64,000 nucleotides of DNA from Leishmania martiniquensis (GCF_017916325.1 NC_090168.1:753692-817691), one strand, 5' to 3'; counted from the first letter of the stretch, positions 1 to 10,792 are shown. Numbers and translations: made by a program. Notes: generated from the sequence alone by a model not told the origin.

Positions 1-733
1 CCTTATAAAGGGAAACGGCGGCGCATCCGTGAAAGAAAAGCGCGAGCGAATTTGGCGAGTGCGGGCACACCACACAAGCACAGGAGAACAGAGAAAGAAA
101 AGAAAAAAGAATAGCTCTCATCTCTCCTTCTTCTTTTCCTTTTAGCTTGCCTGTAAAGGGGTGAATCTGTCTCTCCCGTTCTCCTCGTCGTCTTCCAGCT
201 GTCCTCCCCCTCCTATCACGCCTGCTACGAGGCCGCCCGGCCCCCTCTACTCGCGCGCCCACCTCCTGCTTCCCTTCTTTAACACCGAGCACTCCGCAAG
301 GGGGTACAGCTTTGCTCTGTGCTCTCCCTCTCTGCTTCTTCTCTTTTTACATTTGGACAGTCCCCACTTATTCCTCTCACATTAGTCGCGGACCTCTGTG
401 AGGCTCATCGCTTTCCCTTTTTTTTGCCCCACCTGCCTCTCCCTCTCTTTTTTCCTTTCTTCCAAGTCTATCTTTGCACGTCCTCTTCTTCATCGCCTCC
501 GATACCGAATTCGACCACCTCCGCGAACGGCCCCATTGAGAGGGGTTTGGGAGGCGGTGTTGGTGTTGCTGAGTTGTGCTTTGGGTGGGTGTCGTCTCAC
601 CTCCTTCCCTTTCTTTCCCTGCCTCTCTCTCTCCCTCTCTCGTGCGCGCTCCGAGAAGCAAACACGACGGAGGAGAAAAAAAGGTAAAGAAGAGCGGAGC
701 TCAACTCTTTTGTTATATCACCGCCACCTCGCG
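1..733 (+). other. Upstream flank and 5' UTR region of the TPR-CHAT gene
   Basis: No gene is visible here. The stretch is dominated by C/T tracts (121-145, 412-466, 602-650), each followed by an AG at 144-145, 465-466 and 654-655. This is the normal picture upstream of a trypanosomatid gene, with several alternative spliced-leader acceptors. The reading frame of the next gene is open upstream to a GTG at 398, but that extension translates the pyrimidine tracts and has no ATG, so I treat it as leader. Confidence 0.7.
602..655 (+). promoter_or_regulatory. Polypyrimidine tract and likely trans-splice acceptor for the TPR-CHAT gene
   Basis: A long C/T run is followed by the first AG at 654-655, which would leave a 5' UTR of about 78 bases before the ATG at 734. 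Alternative upstream acceptors are at 465-466 and 144-145. Inferred from the tract-AG-ATG spacing usual in this group. Confidence 0.45.
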
Positions 734-3700
734 ATGCTGAGCTTCAAGAGCATCGCTGGGTTCCTCAAGAAGGTGGGTGGCACACGCGACGATCACAGCA
801 AAGAGGGTCGCCAACGAGGAGGCGCTGATGGAAGTCATGCTGGTGCAGCGAATCCAACGAGTACCAGTGACGTAGGCGATGTTGCTCACCACCGTCTACA
901 AGGAAGCAGTCGCACCATCTTCACCGGCCACGCAGGTGCGGCGGTCGCACCGCACCACATGGATGCTGCTTTCGAGTCGAACTCGAGTGAGTCCCCCACA
1001 TTAGGAATGCCCTCTGCCTTTGGTGACAACGTAATGTTCACCTCCTCGCATATTCTCAGGGGGCTTCCACCGAATACCAGCACGCAAGACGTCTTGCTGC
1101 ATATTCGGCGCGTCGTACAGGAGCGCAGCGAGCAGCTGCAGCAGGAGGCGCTGGACGAGCCCGAGCGCTTATCAGCCGTGCTACAGCGCGGTGGCAGTGA
1201 TGCCAGCAGCGCTGCTGGTGAGTGCACCTCTCCAACAGCGGTGCAGCGGCAGAAGAGCGCCTCGCTCACATCTATTGCCGCCACCGACGGCGCTGACGTG
1301 CGCGCCGCGCAAACAGAGAGCGCCGGCACTTGTGCTACAGTAAAGGGGAGGACGGATAAAGGAGTGGCGGCAGTGGCATGGGAGCAAGTGCGTAAGCTTC
1401 AGAAGATGCGAGCCGAGATGATTGATGCGCTGGATGTGTGCTTGCAGGAAGTGCCAGAGGGCCCACGCACGTGGGGCAGTAGCGCGTCTGGTGTGTCCGA
1501 CGAAGAGCGCGCGCGGAACAGCAAGGCTGGCGCAGATGCGCCGCAGCCGCAGGAGCGCCCCAGTGTCACACTGGAGACCGCGGCAGACAAGAGCACCGGC
1601 AGGCTGCTCGAGGGTGTGAGGACGGAGTCAGATCTCGTTGTGTCGCGGCAGGACTCCTGCAGCTCGGCTTCCCCACTGACCATGGCTAATCCGTCAGCTG
1701 TACTAGCGCAAGAGCCCCCGCACCCAACTGAATTTGGCCATTACGAGTGGCGGCGGCTTCTAATGGATATTATCAACGTACTGGTGCGCATCGACCGAGC
1801 TCTCCTCCACGATGTACGTTCCCGCGCATTTGGGCGTCTCGCTCCTGCGAGCGCAGGTGCTAACAACGCCAGCCCAGAGTTCCGGTGGGAGCACCTCTCG
1901 CAAGTCTTCCCGGCCCCAGTCATGCCAGTAGCCCCCTCCAGCGGTCCAGATGCGACGGCGAATGGCTCACGTCGAAGTCAGCCGCCGCTCACGCCGACCC
2001 GTGGCCCTCATCGTCACCCACCGCACGGAGACGCGGCGCAGCTGAACTCGCCCCCTCCTCATCGATTTGCGGACCCTGTTACCGGCGCAGGAACGGCAGC
2101 TGCGGGCGAGGGAGTCAGCACACCAGTAGTCGCCACCAGCGCTGCCCGAGTTGGCTCCCACGCCTCACCTTTTCACAAGGTCAAGCTAGCGCTGGTGAAT
2201 AGCGGCATCGTTTCGCCCGAGCCGCCTATGGACGCCGCCGCAACGAAGGAGGACAAGAAGGTGTTGGAAGAGCTTCTCACCATCGTCTGCTCCCTTGCCA
2301 GCTGGGCTATCGTCAAGGCCATCTTGCGACATCACTTGCACATGCTGGATCAGCGGCAGAGCCGCGGTAGCCTCGCACCATCGCCCAAGTCAACCACCAC
2401 CGGGACGGTGAGCTGGCGCGTTGGCACGGACGCGCCTTCGCTGACGACAAGCGTGGAAGTGGAGGGGGTCAGTAGCACCAACACCACCGGTCGTCCACCG
2501 CTGGCCCCTCCTGCCCCGCCCCATCCAGCAGCGATCAATGATGCTACCCCCTCCAGTGGCGCGGCGGAAACCGGTGCGGGAGCCGCAGCATCAGCATCGG
2601 CGGACGGCGAACAAAGCAAGCACACGAATTATGTTAGCGCGATGGACGACGTGGATGCCATTCCGTACATCGACTGGGTGGCAGTGGTGCGGGAGCTGGC
2701 GGAATGGATCGGCGAGCAGCACTTCGTCACGATTGCGGAGTGCATCCTCTGCGCGAGTTTCTTGCGCGATGATGGGCGGGAGATGGTGCTGTGCATGCTG
2801 CAGACCCCAAAGCCTCGTCGGCTGCTCATTAACATTCACCGTCATGCAGACAAGCTGCGCCGAGCTGACGTGGACTCGCTTCTTGGTGTCTCGCCACCTT
2901 CGCGCGCAGTGACCGCAGCAACGGTGCCGGCAGGCAGTCCCACCGCCACTGCAACAGCCTTCTCTGGATCGGCCCCGGCAACTGCATCCAACACGTCAAC
3001 GAATAGTGGCACTCCGTCGGCCAGTAGCGGTAGTGGCACAGCGACCGCAGCGCCACCCGCGAGCGTCTCCACAAGTGCCACTCCGACGGCGGCTGCCCCA
3101 GGGGCCTCGTCTTTCCTCCCGGCCGCAAAGAAAGGTGCCCCCCCCACTGCGACGGCGACTTCATTAACGCCCAACACCATTCGGGCGATGCTGGAAGATC
3201 ATACGCTGGTAATGGACGACCTCGTCGCGCGGCTGGAAATGACATACCGCAAAGCCGTGGCAAACACCTGGGCATCCTACCTGGAGGGCGCCATTGAGGC
3301 GGACGTGCAGCGCCTCTCCATCAACGCGGCAGGCGCTGCCGTGGCGGGGCCGCCCGCCACGGCCCCGGATTCCGCCGCACCGTCCCACCAAAGGACAGTA
3401 GGCGAGGAGCTGTTGAGACAGAGCAGTAGCAGCGCAGCATCGCCGCTGATGCTCTCGCCGCTTCAGCAGGAGCGTATCACAGACTCGAAGACTCTCTGTC
3501 GCCTTGCCACTGTCTTCTTCTTCGGCTCTGATGCGTGGTCAGAGAAGAAGCGGGAGCGCCGGTTTACGCTTCTCTTTCGCAGCATGCGCGGGAGGATGGA
3601 ACAGTATAGCGAATCCGCCGCGACGCGGCGAAATTTGCGTCGCGGCACGACCTGCGCCACCTCCACGACGCACACAGTCGTATCTGCTGCCGCGGCAAGT

Positions 3701-6700
3701 CCTACCGAGTCTCACCCGCTCGTTGAGCTTACTACGGCTGCAGCTACCACGACAGCAACCACCCCAAGCAGCAGAGGCGGCTCACAATCGCAGAGCCTCA
3801 CCATCCTGCCTCAGATGAGCACAGCCGGCCCCTCTATTCCCAGTGCTGGGACAGGTCTGACACCGACGAAGTTTAGCGTGGAAGACACATCTGCAAGGGT
3901 GTTGCCGCCTGCAGGGTGCCCGCCCACCGCGAGTAACGTTGGTGGCGTTGGCAATCCCACCGTAACTCGCCACGGCGGAGCTCTGGCGGCCCAATCGACG
4001 ACTACCCAGCTTCTTTCATCGAATGCGAGCGCTGCTGCCATCTCCGCCCACAGCACCCCACTCGCCACCTCACTCCTCATCAGCCGCGGCGGAGCCTCCG
4101 ATGTGGAGGCGCAGGTGCCGGTATTAGGCGGGACCATCAGCAGCTCCACACCGCTTACCGTGGGGCACGCAGATCGGTCGGCGGCGTCGTCACCATGTGC
4201 CTTTCCGATGGTCCCGTCAGAGCCCATGACCCCGCCGCCGGAGCCGCCGCATTCAGACTTTAGAACCACAATGCAGAAGTGTGCCGGAGAGGGTCACCAA
4301 GAGGCAGGCGAGGGCAACCTCGGCAGACACGCCACGGAAGCGAGCGCACTGGAGTCCTTGGTGCTGGAGCGAATCGTGAACATGTCATGGTCGGCAGCCC
4401 TGCACAAGCGAGGCGAGCAGTGCTTGACCGCAAAACCACCGCGCTTAGAGGAGGCGGAGCGGGATGCGCTGGAGGAGCGCCTCGTCGCAAACGCCTTTGG
4501 TGAGTTCCGCGCGCGTCAGCGCGCCATCGTGTCTCTCATCAACGCACGGCTGGCCTCGGGCAAGTCGGTGGAAGCGCTGACAAACGCGCAGAAGCACTTT
4601 AAGTTTGAGAAGAAGGAGTGGACGAGCCACAACCAAACCATCTTCTCTGCGATGCGGTACCTCCAATCCATGGTGTTCCTCGTGCGCGCCCAAGCCGCGT
4701 GCCGCGTCTACGGCGCCGTCATCGAAACCGTGCAGTTTGTACTGCCGCAGGCCGCCCTGTGCGAGCAAATGTTGCAGGTGCTGGCACCTCGGCCTCGGGG
4801 CGACTACATCCTCCGCTTCGGCGACTGTCGGTCAAAGCTACTTCGATCCTACGTGTATCTGCTGAAGGAAGGCTGGCTGGCCCACGCCGCCTTCAACGAC
4901 TTGGCAAAGGCGGAGAAGTACTTCATGAAATGTGCGCAGGTCATACAAATGCTGCGTCGCCGCGCGCGAGAGACGGAATTGTTTACTGCCTACATGGAGC
5001 GTGGCGCGCAGCTAATGAAGTTGAAGGAGTACAGACAGTCGGTGGAGCTATTTCGCTGCGCTGTAAATATTGCGAGGAAGTCTCTGCAGGTAGCCGATGC
5101 AGCAGCAGCAGCGGCGGCGAGCGCCAGCGCAAGCAGTGAAAGTGGTGTCTTCAGCACAAGCTCATCCGTCGGCGCCGCCGCGCCTTCGTTAGGGCCAGCT
5201 ATGACGAACATCGAGAATGCGGTGTCTGTTGCCGCGACGGGGCTCGCTGCGAAAATGCCGCCGGCGCCATCGCAGCAGCAGTTTCACCGTAACCTGCACC
5301 TGCGCGCTGCTGGCTCCGGCAGCCTCACCACGGCCGAGGAGCACATCCCTGGCGTCACAGACGCCATTGAGGACGACCTGGAGCTGATATGGCGCGTGGC
5401 GGAGAGCGAGCGCATGCTGGCACTGTCGTACGTCACCCAAGCCGAGCACGAAGTTAATGTGCGAGAGCGCCGCGAGGAACTGAGCAACGCCGTCAGCTAC
5501 GCCTACAGCTCGCAGCGGTCACTGCAGCGGTGGCAAAGGAAGGGCGGAACGCCGAAGCGGTTGCTGACAGCAGTGCCGTGCAGCCTTATCGTTATTTGCA
5601 AAGGCCTCCTGTTGCTGAACCAACCACGCAAGGCCGCCCTGCTGCTGGAGCCACTTATTGAGAGCAAGCCGAACTCAACGCTGGTACGGCCGCCCATGTG
5701 GGGGGAGATTCTGCACCCGACGGAGGACCCGTACACGACAGAAGACGTGGTCCTACGCACGTATGTGAGCTCGGTGAAGATCGCCGTCTTCATGCTGTAC
5801 GCGCGGTGCCTAGCCGAGTTCGACGGCGACCGCGCCCTCCGCGCTGTCACGCTGGTTGATCAGCTACTCCAGGAGATCGACGCTTGGATCTGCACAATCC
5901 GCACCGAGCTCCGCCGCGCACTAGAGGACATCAGCACCAAGGACAAAACAGTCGCCAACTCGCTCAACTCGCCTCGCACGGCGCAGAAAATTGAGGCGCT
6001 GCGGCGCATCGGTGCTGCCTCTCCTCGTGGTCCGTCTGGGCACAGACAGAACAGCGAAGATGTCGAGGATGAGCACAGCGACGGGCGACTGTGCTACGGC
6101 CCTGTGGCGGAAACCATTGCCTCCGCCTCCACTGCCACCACGACAGTTGGCAGGTGCACGGCCCGCACAATCGATGTGCCGACTCTGCAGGTGCCAACCA
6201 GCCACTCCTCTACTGGATCGCCGTCGCCGCTCGATGAAGGCCGCCAGAGCCCAGGCTGGAACTCCCCAGATGAAGCCCCGCTGCGGCCACGGCGTACGGT
6301 GGCGGCGGGAAGTGGTGCTGAGGCGGACGACGATGATCCAGCTCCTCGGAGCAGCTCGATTCATCTCAGTGGTGTTGCTGCCGACCGCAGCGGGACGGAT
6401 TTGCCCCCTTTCATACACAGCGCAAACGCCAATGCCTCCAGCTCCGCAGCGATCCCGTCGGCGCACTGCAGCAACAGTCCCAGCGCCACAGCCTCACACT
6501 TGCCACATCTGCCACCGATCCGTGTACACACAGAGAGCTCGAGCGAGTGCATGACAGCGCTCTTTGCGCTTCGCGAGGCCAAGTCGCACATCCGTAAAGC
6601 GCTTCGCGGCATTTTCATCGTCAGTGGTGACGCACATTCCCTCATCAAGAACTGGGAGGAGGCGCTGAAGGTCTACTCGCATGCCCTCGTCATCACGATG

Positions 6701-9700
6701 AGCGAGGTCGAGGCAGCTAGCGCTGCAGCGCATTCGCGCCGCCGTGTCAGTCAGGCCACCCCACGAGCTCGCTTTTCGTCAGCACAGTCCTCGACGGGTC
6801 CGATTGGCGCGGACGACGGTGCGTCGCTGTCCGCTCCCCACGACACGTTCGAGGCTCTCGGTAACAGCATCGTTGGTGACACCGCCACTTCCTTACAAGG
6901 CTGGGGCCCAGTCGTCCCACTGGACGAGGAGTTCTTCCTGTGGGATGAGGAAGATGTGCTCATTGCCGACAACCTGGTCAACCGCGAGCTGACGGCGTCC
7001 ACAGCGGCAAAGGACCTTCGGGCGGTGGTAGCTGACGAGGAGCGCATGGACTCGCGGGCGTGCGAGAGCGTTGTGCTCAGCAAACTGGCGAACGTCTACC
7101 GCGCCCTCGAAAAGCCAACCACGGCGATCCACTACCACACGCTTGTCATGGAGTACGCCAACGAGTGCCACGACAAGCTGCTGGCCTACAACTCCATGCT
7201 GAGCCTTGCTCGACTGTACACTGCCGCAAACTTGAGCGACAAGGCGCGCGACGCGTGGGCAAAGGTGAGCGAGCTGGCGAAAGAGTACGAAGACAAGGAG
7301 GTGAGTCGGGAGACGATGCGCAACATCGTGGCAGGGCAGGAAGCCGCTGGCATGTACATCGAAGTCGTGAAGACAGCGGAGGAACTGGAGAAGCTCGCCA
7401 CCGGCGAGGAGGGCGAAGACGCCGCCAGAGACAGCCGCTTCGCCCTCGAGGCGCTGGCGAACGCGAACCTGCAGCTGGGGCACTTTGACGCTTGCATCGC
7501 CGCCCTCGACAGTCGTGAAAAGGTGCAGGAGAAGTCGGCGGAGTGGAGCGGCGCACTGCTGAGCATGCGTGCAAAGGCGCGAATGGGGCTGAACAAGTCG
7601 GCGGAAGCAATCAAAGTCATGCAAAGCTGGGCCACCAAGGCGCGCAACCTGGGCAACTGGGTGGAGCTTGGTAAGGCCAACTCGGCGCTCTCGGCCGCGT
7701 ATGCCTCAGAAAACCACAACATGCTGGCGCGCTGCCACCACGAAGCCACGCTGAATGCCTTAGCCCTCGCCGAGACGCTTGATGACGAGTGCCGCCACAT
7801 TGCGCTCGACAGTGCGCGGTGGCTAGTGCACTACGCGTACCTTGACGACACCATAGTGCAGATCGACCCAACGCTGACGTACACCGGCGGCGGTGGCCTC
7901 ACTAGCGACTCGGAGGCGAGCGGTGGTGACTTCAACTTCATAGATAGTGGCCTGTGCAACATGAGCGGCGACCTTGGGGTACTGCTTGCCAAAGAGGAGG
8001 AGCTGCGCCGCGCAGCATCCATACTTGGAGAAGACTGCAAGTTGGGCTGCCACGACGACGACGACGACTTTGGTGGAGAGGGTTTTCTATCAAATCAGAG
8101 CATCTTTGGTGGGCGGGCCTCCGGGCTGTCGTTGGCCGATACCCTCGCACCGAAGGAGCGCGGCGTGTCGGAGAAGGAGGGGCAGCGTGAAGATGGCGCG
8201 CCCGCGCCGGAGGAAGACAGGGCCGAGGATGCAGCAGCAACAGCAGTGGCCGACGGCGATGACGACGACGCACCGTCCATGGTGGCCTCCTTCATCTCTG
8301 CATCGCTGGCACCAAAGGATTCAAGCATGGCGACTCAGCCGCCCTCGCTCGCCTCCACGATGACGGCCTCAATGCGCGGGCCCCTCATCCACCCAGAAGG
8401 TGCCCTGGGCGGCAGTAATGATCACAGCGAAGGCAGCAGCAGCGCAGGGCAGTCGGACGGCGGTGACAACGAGGCGATCGAGGACGCGGAAGATGAGGCA
8501 CGAAGGAGGGCGGAGGTGGAGGAGGTGCTCCACCCCGTGCATGTGGAGGACGCTGCAGAGCACCCTCAAGGTCCTAAGCTGACGATGAGTATCGAGGCCG
8601 AGGAGGCCGCTGACTTGACCAATCTCAAGAAGTCTGCACCAAGGCCAACCGTCACCACCACGTCAGTCAAGCCCACAGTGAGCACTGCAGCAGTGACCGG
8701 CAGCGGTGCGCCGGCTGGCAAGTCCGTATCCAGCACTTACGTGCCGCCCCCAACAAGCCTTGCCAATGTCTCTATCTGCAGCCGCCCGGCAGCCGCCGCG
8801 TCGGGCACTGATGTCTTGGAGCTGCCGGTCAATGCAAACTGCGCCGCCTCCGAGCATACAAATTTTTCTGGGCCTAGCTCGACGAGCTCTCCTCTGATTA
8901 GCAGCTCCCCACGCAGAGCAGCCTTCAAGGCCGGGGCACCCGTAATCGCTGGCGGCATAGACGGCGATGGTGCTCAAGAGCGCAAGCCCTCGACATTGCG
9001 CACGACATACTTTCGAGGCGCGATCGAAACCATCGAGACGGCAGCGCAGCTGCTTCTCGTGCCTCGCAGCGTGCGCCACATTGTCATTCCGTACAGCCCA
9101 GCCGAGGCGGTCGACTTCGCCTTGCTCGCCCATCCGAAGTCCCTCTTCGTCTTCTACTTTGCCGAGTACACCACCGAGTACGGGGCACAGTGTGATGTCG
9201 TGGTCCGTCCTCCTCACACTGCCGGCTTCATTAAGTTGCGGACGCAGATATCTCTCCAGAAGTACCACAGCAAAGACGCGATGAGCACACTTCTGGCGTC
9301 GACTTCGACTGAGATTTCAATGGCGGCGGTGCACAGCATTGCCTCGGAGACAGCTGGGGCCGGATTGCCGTCAGCGCACCCCTTTGGCACGGCTATGGCG
9401 CGGGTCACGACGGGAAGCTCGACTTTAAGTGCGCCCCTCAGCAACACGACGGTTGAGGCGCTGCGGATTGTCTTGGACGAGGAGACATCAACGTGCCTCC
9501 GCAACCTCTACGCGGATGCCTGGCAGCCCATCGCAGATCGCATGCGCCGCGAGCACGTGACCTACCAAGACGCCGAGACACTCATAATAGTGCCGGATAT
9601 ATCCCTCATGCAGTTGCCTTTTGCCGGCTTCTTGCCATCGCCCAACTACGGCGACGAGGACTCACCACTGGGCGAGCAGTTCACGCTGATTGTGGCGCCA

Positions 9701-10792
9701 TCTCTGACCCACTTTGTGCACTATGGCATGACAAGGCACCTGCAGCGCTCTCACAACACGAGCGGGGCGCTGGACCCGGCCGCCAACAAGTACATCTTCC
9801 TGCCCTACGACAGTAACGGAGGCGCAGGTGCAACGGTTCTATCCACTCCGCTCACGATGCCGATCTTCGTGCCGTGTGCGCCGTCGTCCCCTAATGGGCG
9901 GCGGCAGCAGCAGTCGAAGACCTGCGGTGGCATGGCCGCGAATTCGACCGCGAGTGGGCTGACAGCCACGGTGGACTCCGCCGCCGGCAAGGCGCTTGCG
10001 CAACACCCTACTGCACCCCTTCTCTCGTCAGCGCACTCCCTCGCAGACTCCTTGCTTACTGGCCATAACCTTGCTGCTTCTGCGGCTTTAGGTGACGTAA
10101 GTGTGCGCAGCTATCCTGCGCCAGGTGATCCCATGCCAACTACGCCGAGCTGCGCCCCGCAGCAGACCGAAAAGGATGCCACCTTTGACGATTTGCTGAG
10201 CACCTGGCGGGTGCACCGTGGGTGTACGCGCAAGGAACTCATCCATGCCTTCACGGATGTGCGCACGCAGGCCCTGATGTTCCTTGCCCCAATCGACCAA
10301 GGGGTGATTCGAGTCGCAGATGGTGTCGTGACGATCCAGGATCTGACACTGAATCTAACGCAGGTACGGCCTCATCTGCAGCCGGCCGCCCGCGTCGCCA
10401 ATCCAGGCGGCGCCTCCAGCATCGGTGGCACCGCTGTGACAGCAGTGCCGCCGCCGCACCGCCTTCCTCCGCTCTGCTCTCACATTGACTTACTCGTCCT
10501 TACTGCCAGCCGTAGCCAATACCCAACTGTCAGCGATGTCGGTGCGGCAGCGAAGATGTGCATGGCGCTTGGCGTGCGCCGAGTGCTCCGACTCAACATT
10601 CTGCACGGCTTAGCCCCAAACGACGAGCACCACGCCTTCATCGCACTTTACCTCGCCAACCTCAAGAAGGTGATGCGGTGGTCTCTGCAAAATCCGTACG
10701 CAGTGGCGCTCCGCACGACTATGGCGGAGGCACGGGCGTTGGGAATGTCCTCCAACACATGGGGCGCATTCACCCTGGTGGGTGTGCCGTAA
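734..10792 (+). CDS. Giant TPR protein with C-terminal CHAT domain lacking the His-Cys dyad
   Basis: This is a 3352-residue protein; 734 is the first in-frame ATG, because the open frame further upstream begins only with GTG. Long Ala/Ser/Thr-rich linkers separate ordered parts. A helical, TPR-like region spans about residues 1255-1450, with a second clear TPR block about 2108-2372 (alternating small and aromatic residues in paired helices). The last roughly 590 residues read as a CHAT domain: the strand LIIVPDISLMQLPFAGFL near residue 2950 and the ending WGAFTLVGVP are family hallmarks. CHAT domains are caspase-like cysteine proteases, usually preceded by TPRs. Here the LSAC-type motif reads LTASRSQ (Ser at about 3259 where Cys is expected), and the strand that should carry HG reads FLAPIDQG near 3183-3190 with no His. 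I infer a pseudoprotease or scaffold. An acidic Asp run lies near residue 2440. Cellular role unknown. Confidence 0.85.
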   Translation: MLSFKSIAGFLKKVGGTRDDHSKEGRQRGGADGSHAGAANPTSTSDVGDVAHHRLQGSSRTIFTGHAGAAVAPHHMDAAFESNSSESPTLGMPSAFGDNVMFTSSHILRGLPPNTSTQDVLLHIRRVVQERSEQLQQEALDEPERLSAVLQRGGSDASSAAGECTSPTAVQRQKSASLTSIAATDGADVRAAQTESAGTCATVKGRTDKGVAAVAWEQVRKLQKMRAEMIDALDVCLQEVPEGPRTWGSSASGVSDEERARNSKAGADAPQPQERPSVTLETAADKSTGRLLEGVRTESDLVVSRQDSCSSASPLTMANPSAVLAQEPPHPTEFGHYEWRRLLMDIINVLVRIDRALLHDVRSRAFGRLAPASAGANNASPEFRWEHLSQVFPAPVMPVAPSSGPDATANGSRRSQPPLTPTRGPHRHPPHGDAAQLNSPPPHRFADPVTGAGTAAAGEGVSTPVVATSAARVGSHASPFHKVKLALVNSGIVSPEPPMDAAATKEDKKVLEELLTIVCSLASWAIVKAILRHHLHMLDQRQSRGSLAPSPKSTTTGTVSWRVGTDAPSLTTSVEVEGVSSTNTTGRPPLAPPAPPHPAAINDATPSSGAAETGAGAAASASADGEQSKHTNYVSAMDDVDAIPYIDWVAVVRELAEWIGEQHFVTIAECILCASFLRDDGREMVLCMLQTPKPRRLLINIHRHADKLRRADVDSLLGVSPPSRAVTAATVPAGSPTATATAFSGSAPATASNTSTNSGTPSASSGSGTATAAPPASVSTSATPTAAAPGASSFLPAAKKGAPPTATATSLTPNTIRAMLEDHTLVMDDLVARLEMTYRKAVANTWASYLEGAIEADVQRLSINAAGAAVAGPPATAPDSAAPSHQRTVGEELLRQSSSSAASPLMLSPLQQERITDSKTLCRLATVFFFGSDAWSEKKRERRFTLLFRSMRGRMEQYSESAATRRNLRRGTTCATSTTHTVVSAAAASPTESHPLVELTTAAATTTATTPSSRGGSQSQSLTILPQMSTAGPSIPSAGTGLTPTKFSVEDTSARVLPPAGCPPTASNVGGVGNPTVTRHGGALAAQSTTTQLLSSNASAAAISAHSTPLATSLLISRGGASDVEAQVPVLGGTISSSTPLTVGHADRSAASSPCAFPMVPSEPMTPPPEPPHSDFRTTMQKCAGEGHQEAGEGNLGRHATEASALESLVLERIVNMSWSAALHKRGEQCLTAKPPRLEEAERDALEERLVANAFGEFRARQRAIVSLINARLASGKSVEALTNAQKHFKFEKKEWTSHNQTIFSAMRYLQSMVFLVRAQAACRVYGAVIETVQFVLPQAALCEQMLQVLAPRPRGDYILRFGDCRSKLLRSYVYLLKEGWLAHAAFNDLAKAEKYFMKCAQVIQMLRRRARETELFTAYMERGAQLMKLKEYRQSVELFRCAVNIARKSLQVADAAAAAAASASASSESGVFSTSSSVGAAAPSLGPAMTNIENAVSVAATGLAAKMPPAPSQQQFHRNLHLRAAGSGSLTTAEEHIPGVTDAIEDDLELIWRVAESERMLALSYVTQAEHEVNVRERREELSNAVSYAYSSQRSLQRWQRKGGTPKRLLTAVPCSLIVICKGLLLLNQPRKAALLLEPLIESKPNSTLVRPPMWGEILHPTEDPYTTEDVVLRTYVSSVKIAVFMLYARCLAEFDGDRALRAVTLVDQLLQEIDAWICTIRTELRRALEDISTKDKTVANSLNSPRTAQKIEALRRIGAASPRGPSGHRQNSEDVEDEHSDGRLCYGPVAETIASASTATTTVGRCTARTIDVPTLQVPTSHSSTGSPSPLDEGRQSPGWNSPDEAPLRPRRTVAAGSGAEADDDDPAPRSSSIHLSGVAADRSGTDLPPFIHSANANASSSAAIPSAHCSNSPSATASHLPHLPPIRVHTESSSECMTALFALREAKSHIRKALRGIFIVSGDAHSLIKNWEEALKVYSHALVITMSEVEAASAAAHSRRRVSQATPRARFSSAQSSTGPIGADDGASLSAPHDTFEALGNSIVGDTATSLQGWGPVVPLDEEFFLWDEEDVLIADNLVNRELTASTAAKDLRAVVADEERMDSRACESVVLSKLANVYRALEKPTTAIHYHTLVMEYANECHDKLLAYNSMLSLARLYTAANLSDKARDAWAKVSELAKEYEDKEVSRETMRNIVAGQEAAGMYIEVVKTAEELEKLATGEEGEDAARDSRFALEALANANLQLGHFDACIAALDSREKVQEKSAEWSGALLSMRAKARMGLNKSAEAIKVMQSWATKARNLGNWVELGKANSALSAAYASENHNMLARCHHEATLNALALAETLDDECRHIALDSARWLVHYAYLDDTIVQIDPTLTYTGGGGLTSDSEASGGDFNFIDSGLCNMSGDLGVLLAKEEELRRAASILGEDCKLGCHDDDDDFGGEGFLSNQSIFGGRASGLSLADTLAPKERGVSEKEGQREDGAPAPEEDRAEDAAATAVADGDDDDAPSMVASFISASLAPKDSSMATQPPSLASTMTASMRGPLIHPEGALGGSNDHSEGSSSAGQSDGGDNEAIEDAEDEARRRAEVEEVLHPVHVEDAAEHPQGPKLTMSIEAEEAADLTNLKKSAPRPTVTTTSVKPTVSTAAVTGSGAPAGKSVSSTYVPPPTSLANVSICSRPAAAASGTDVLELPVNANCAASEHTNFSGPSSTSSPLISSSPRRAAFKAGAPVIAGGIDGDGAQERKPSTLRTTYFRGAIETIETAAQLLLVPRSVRHIVIPYSPAEAVDFALLAHPKSLFVFYFAEYTTEYGAQCDVVVRPPHTAGFIKLRTQISLQKYHSKDAMSTLLASTSTEISMAAVHSIASETAGAGLPSAHPFGTAMARVTTGSSTLSAPLSNTTVEALRIVLDEETSTCLRNLYADAWQPIADRMRREHVTYQDAETLIIVPDISLMQLPFAGFLPSPNYGDEDSPLGEQFTLIVAPSLTHFVHYGMTRHLQRSHNTSGALDPAANKYIFLPYDSNGGAGATVLSTPLTMPIFVPCAPSSPNGRRQQQSKTCGGMAANSTASGLTATVDSAAGKALAQHPTAPLLSSAHSLADSLLTGHNLAASAALGDVSVRSYPAPGDPMPTTPSCAPQQTEKDATFDDLLSTWRVHRGCTRKELIHAFTDVRTQALMFLAPIDQGVIRVADGVVTIQDLTLNLTQVRPHLQPAARVANPGGASSIGGTAVTAVPPPHRLPPLCSHIDLLVLTASRSQYPTVSDVGAAAKMCMALGVRRVLRLNILHGLAPNDEHHAFIALYLANLKKVMRWSLQNPYAVALRTTMAEARALGMSSNTWGAFTLVGVP

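Noticed and set aside
398..733. N-terminal extension of the TPR-CHAT protein by 112 residues
   Set aside because: It begins with GTG, translates C/T tracts, and contains likely splice acceptors; eukaryotic initiation at GTG here is not credible.
893..10300. Many long minus-strand and alternative-frame ORFs inside the TPR-CHAT gene
   Set aside because: GC-rich third positions leave the complementary frames open; all known genes in the unit are on the + strand and these frames are Arg/Ala/Ser noise.
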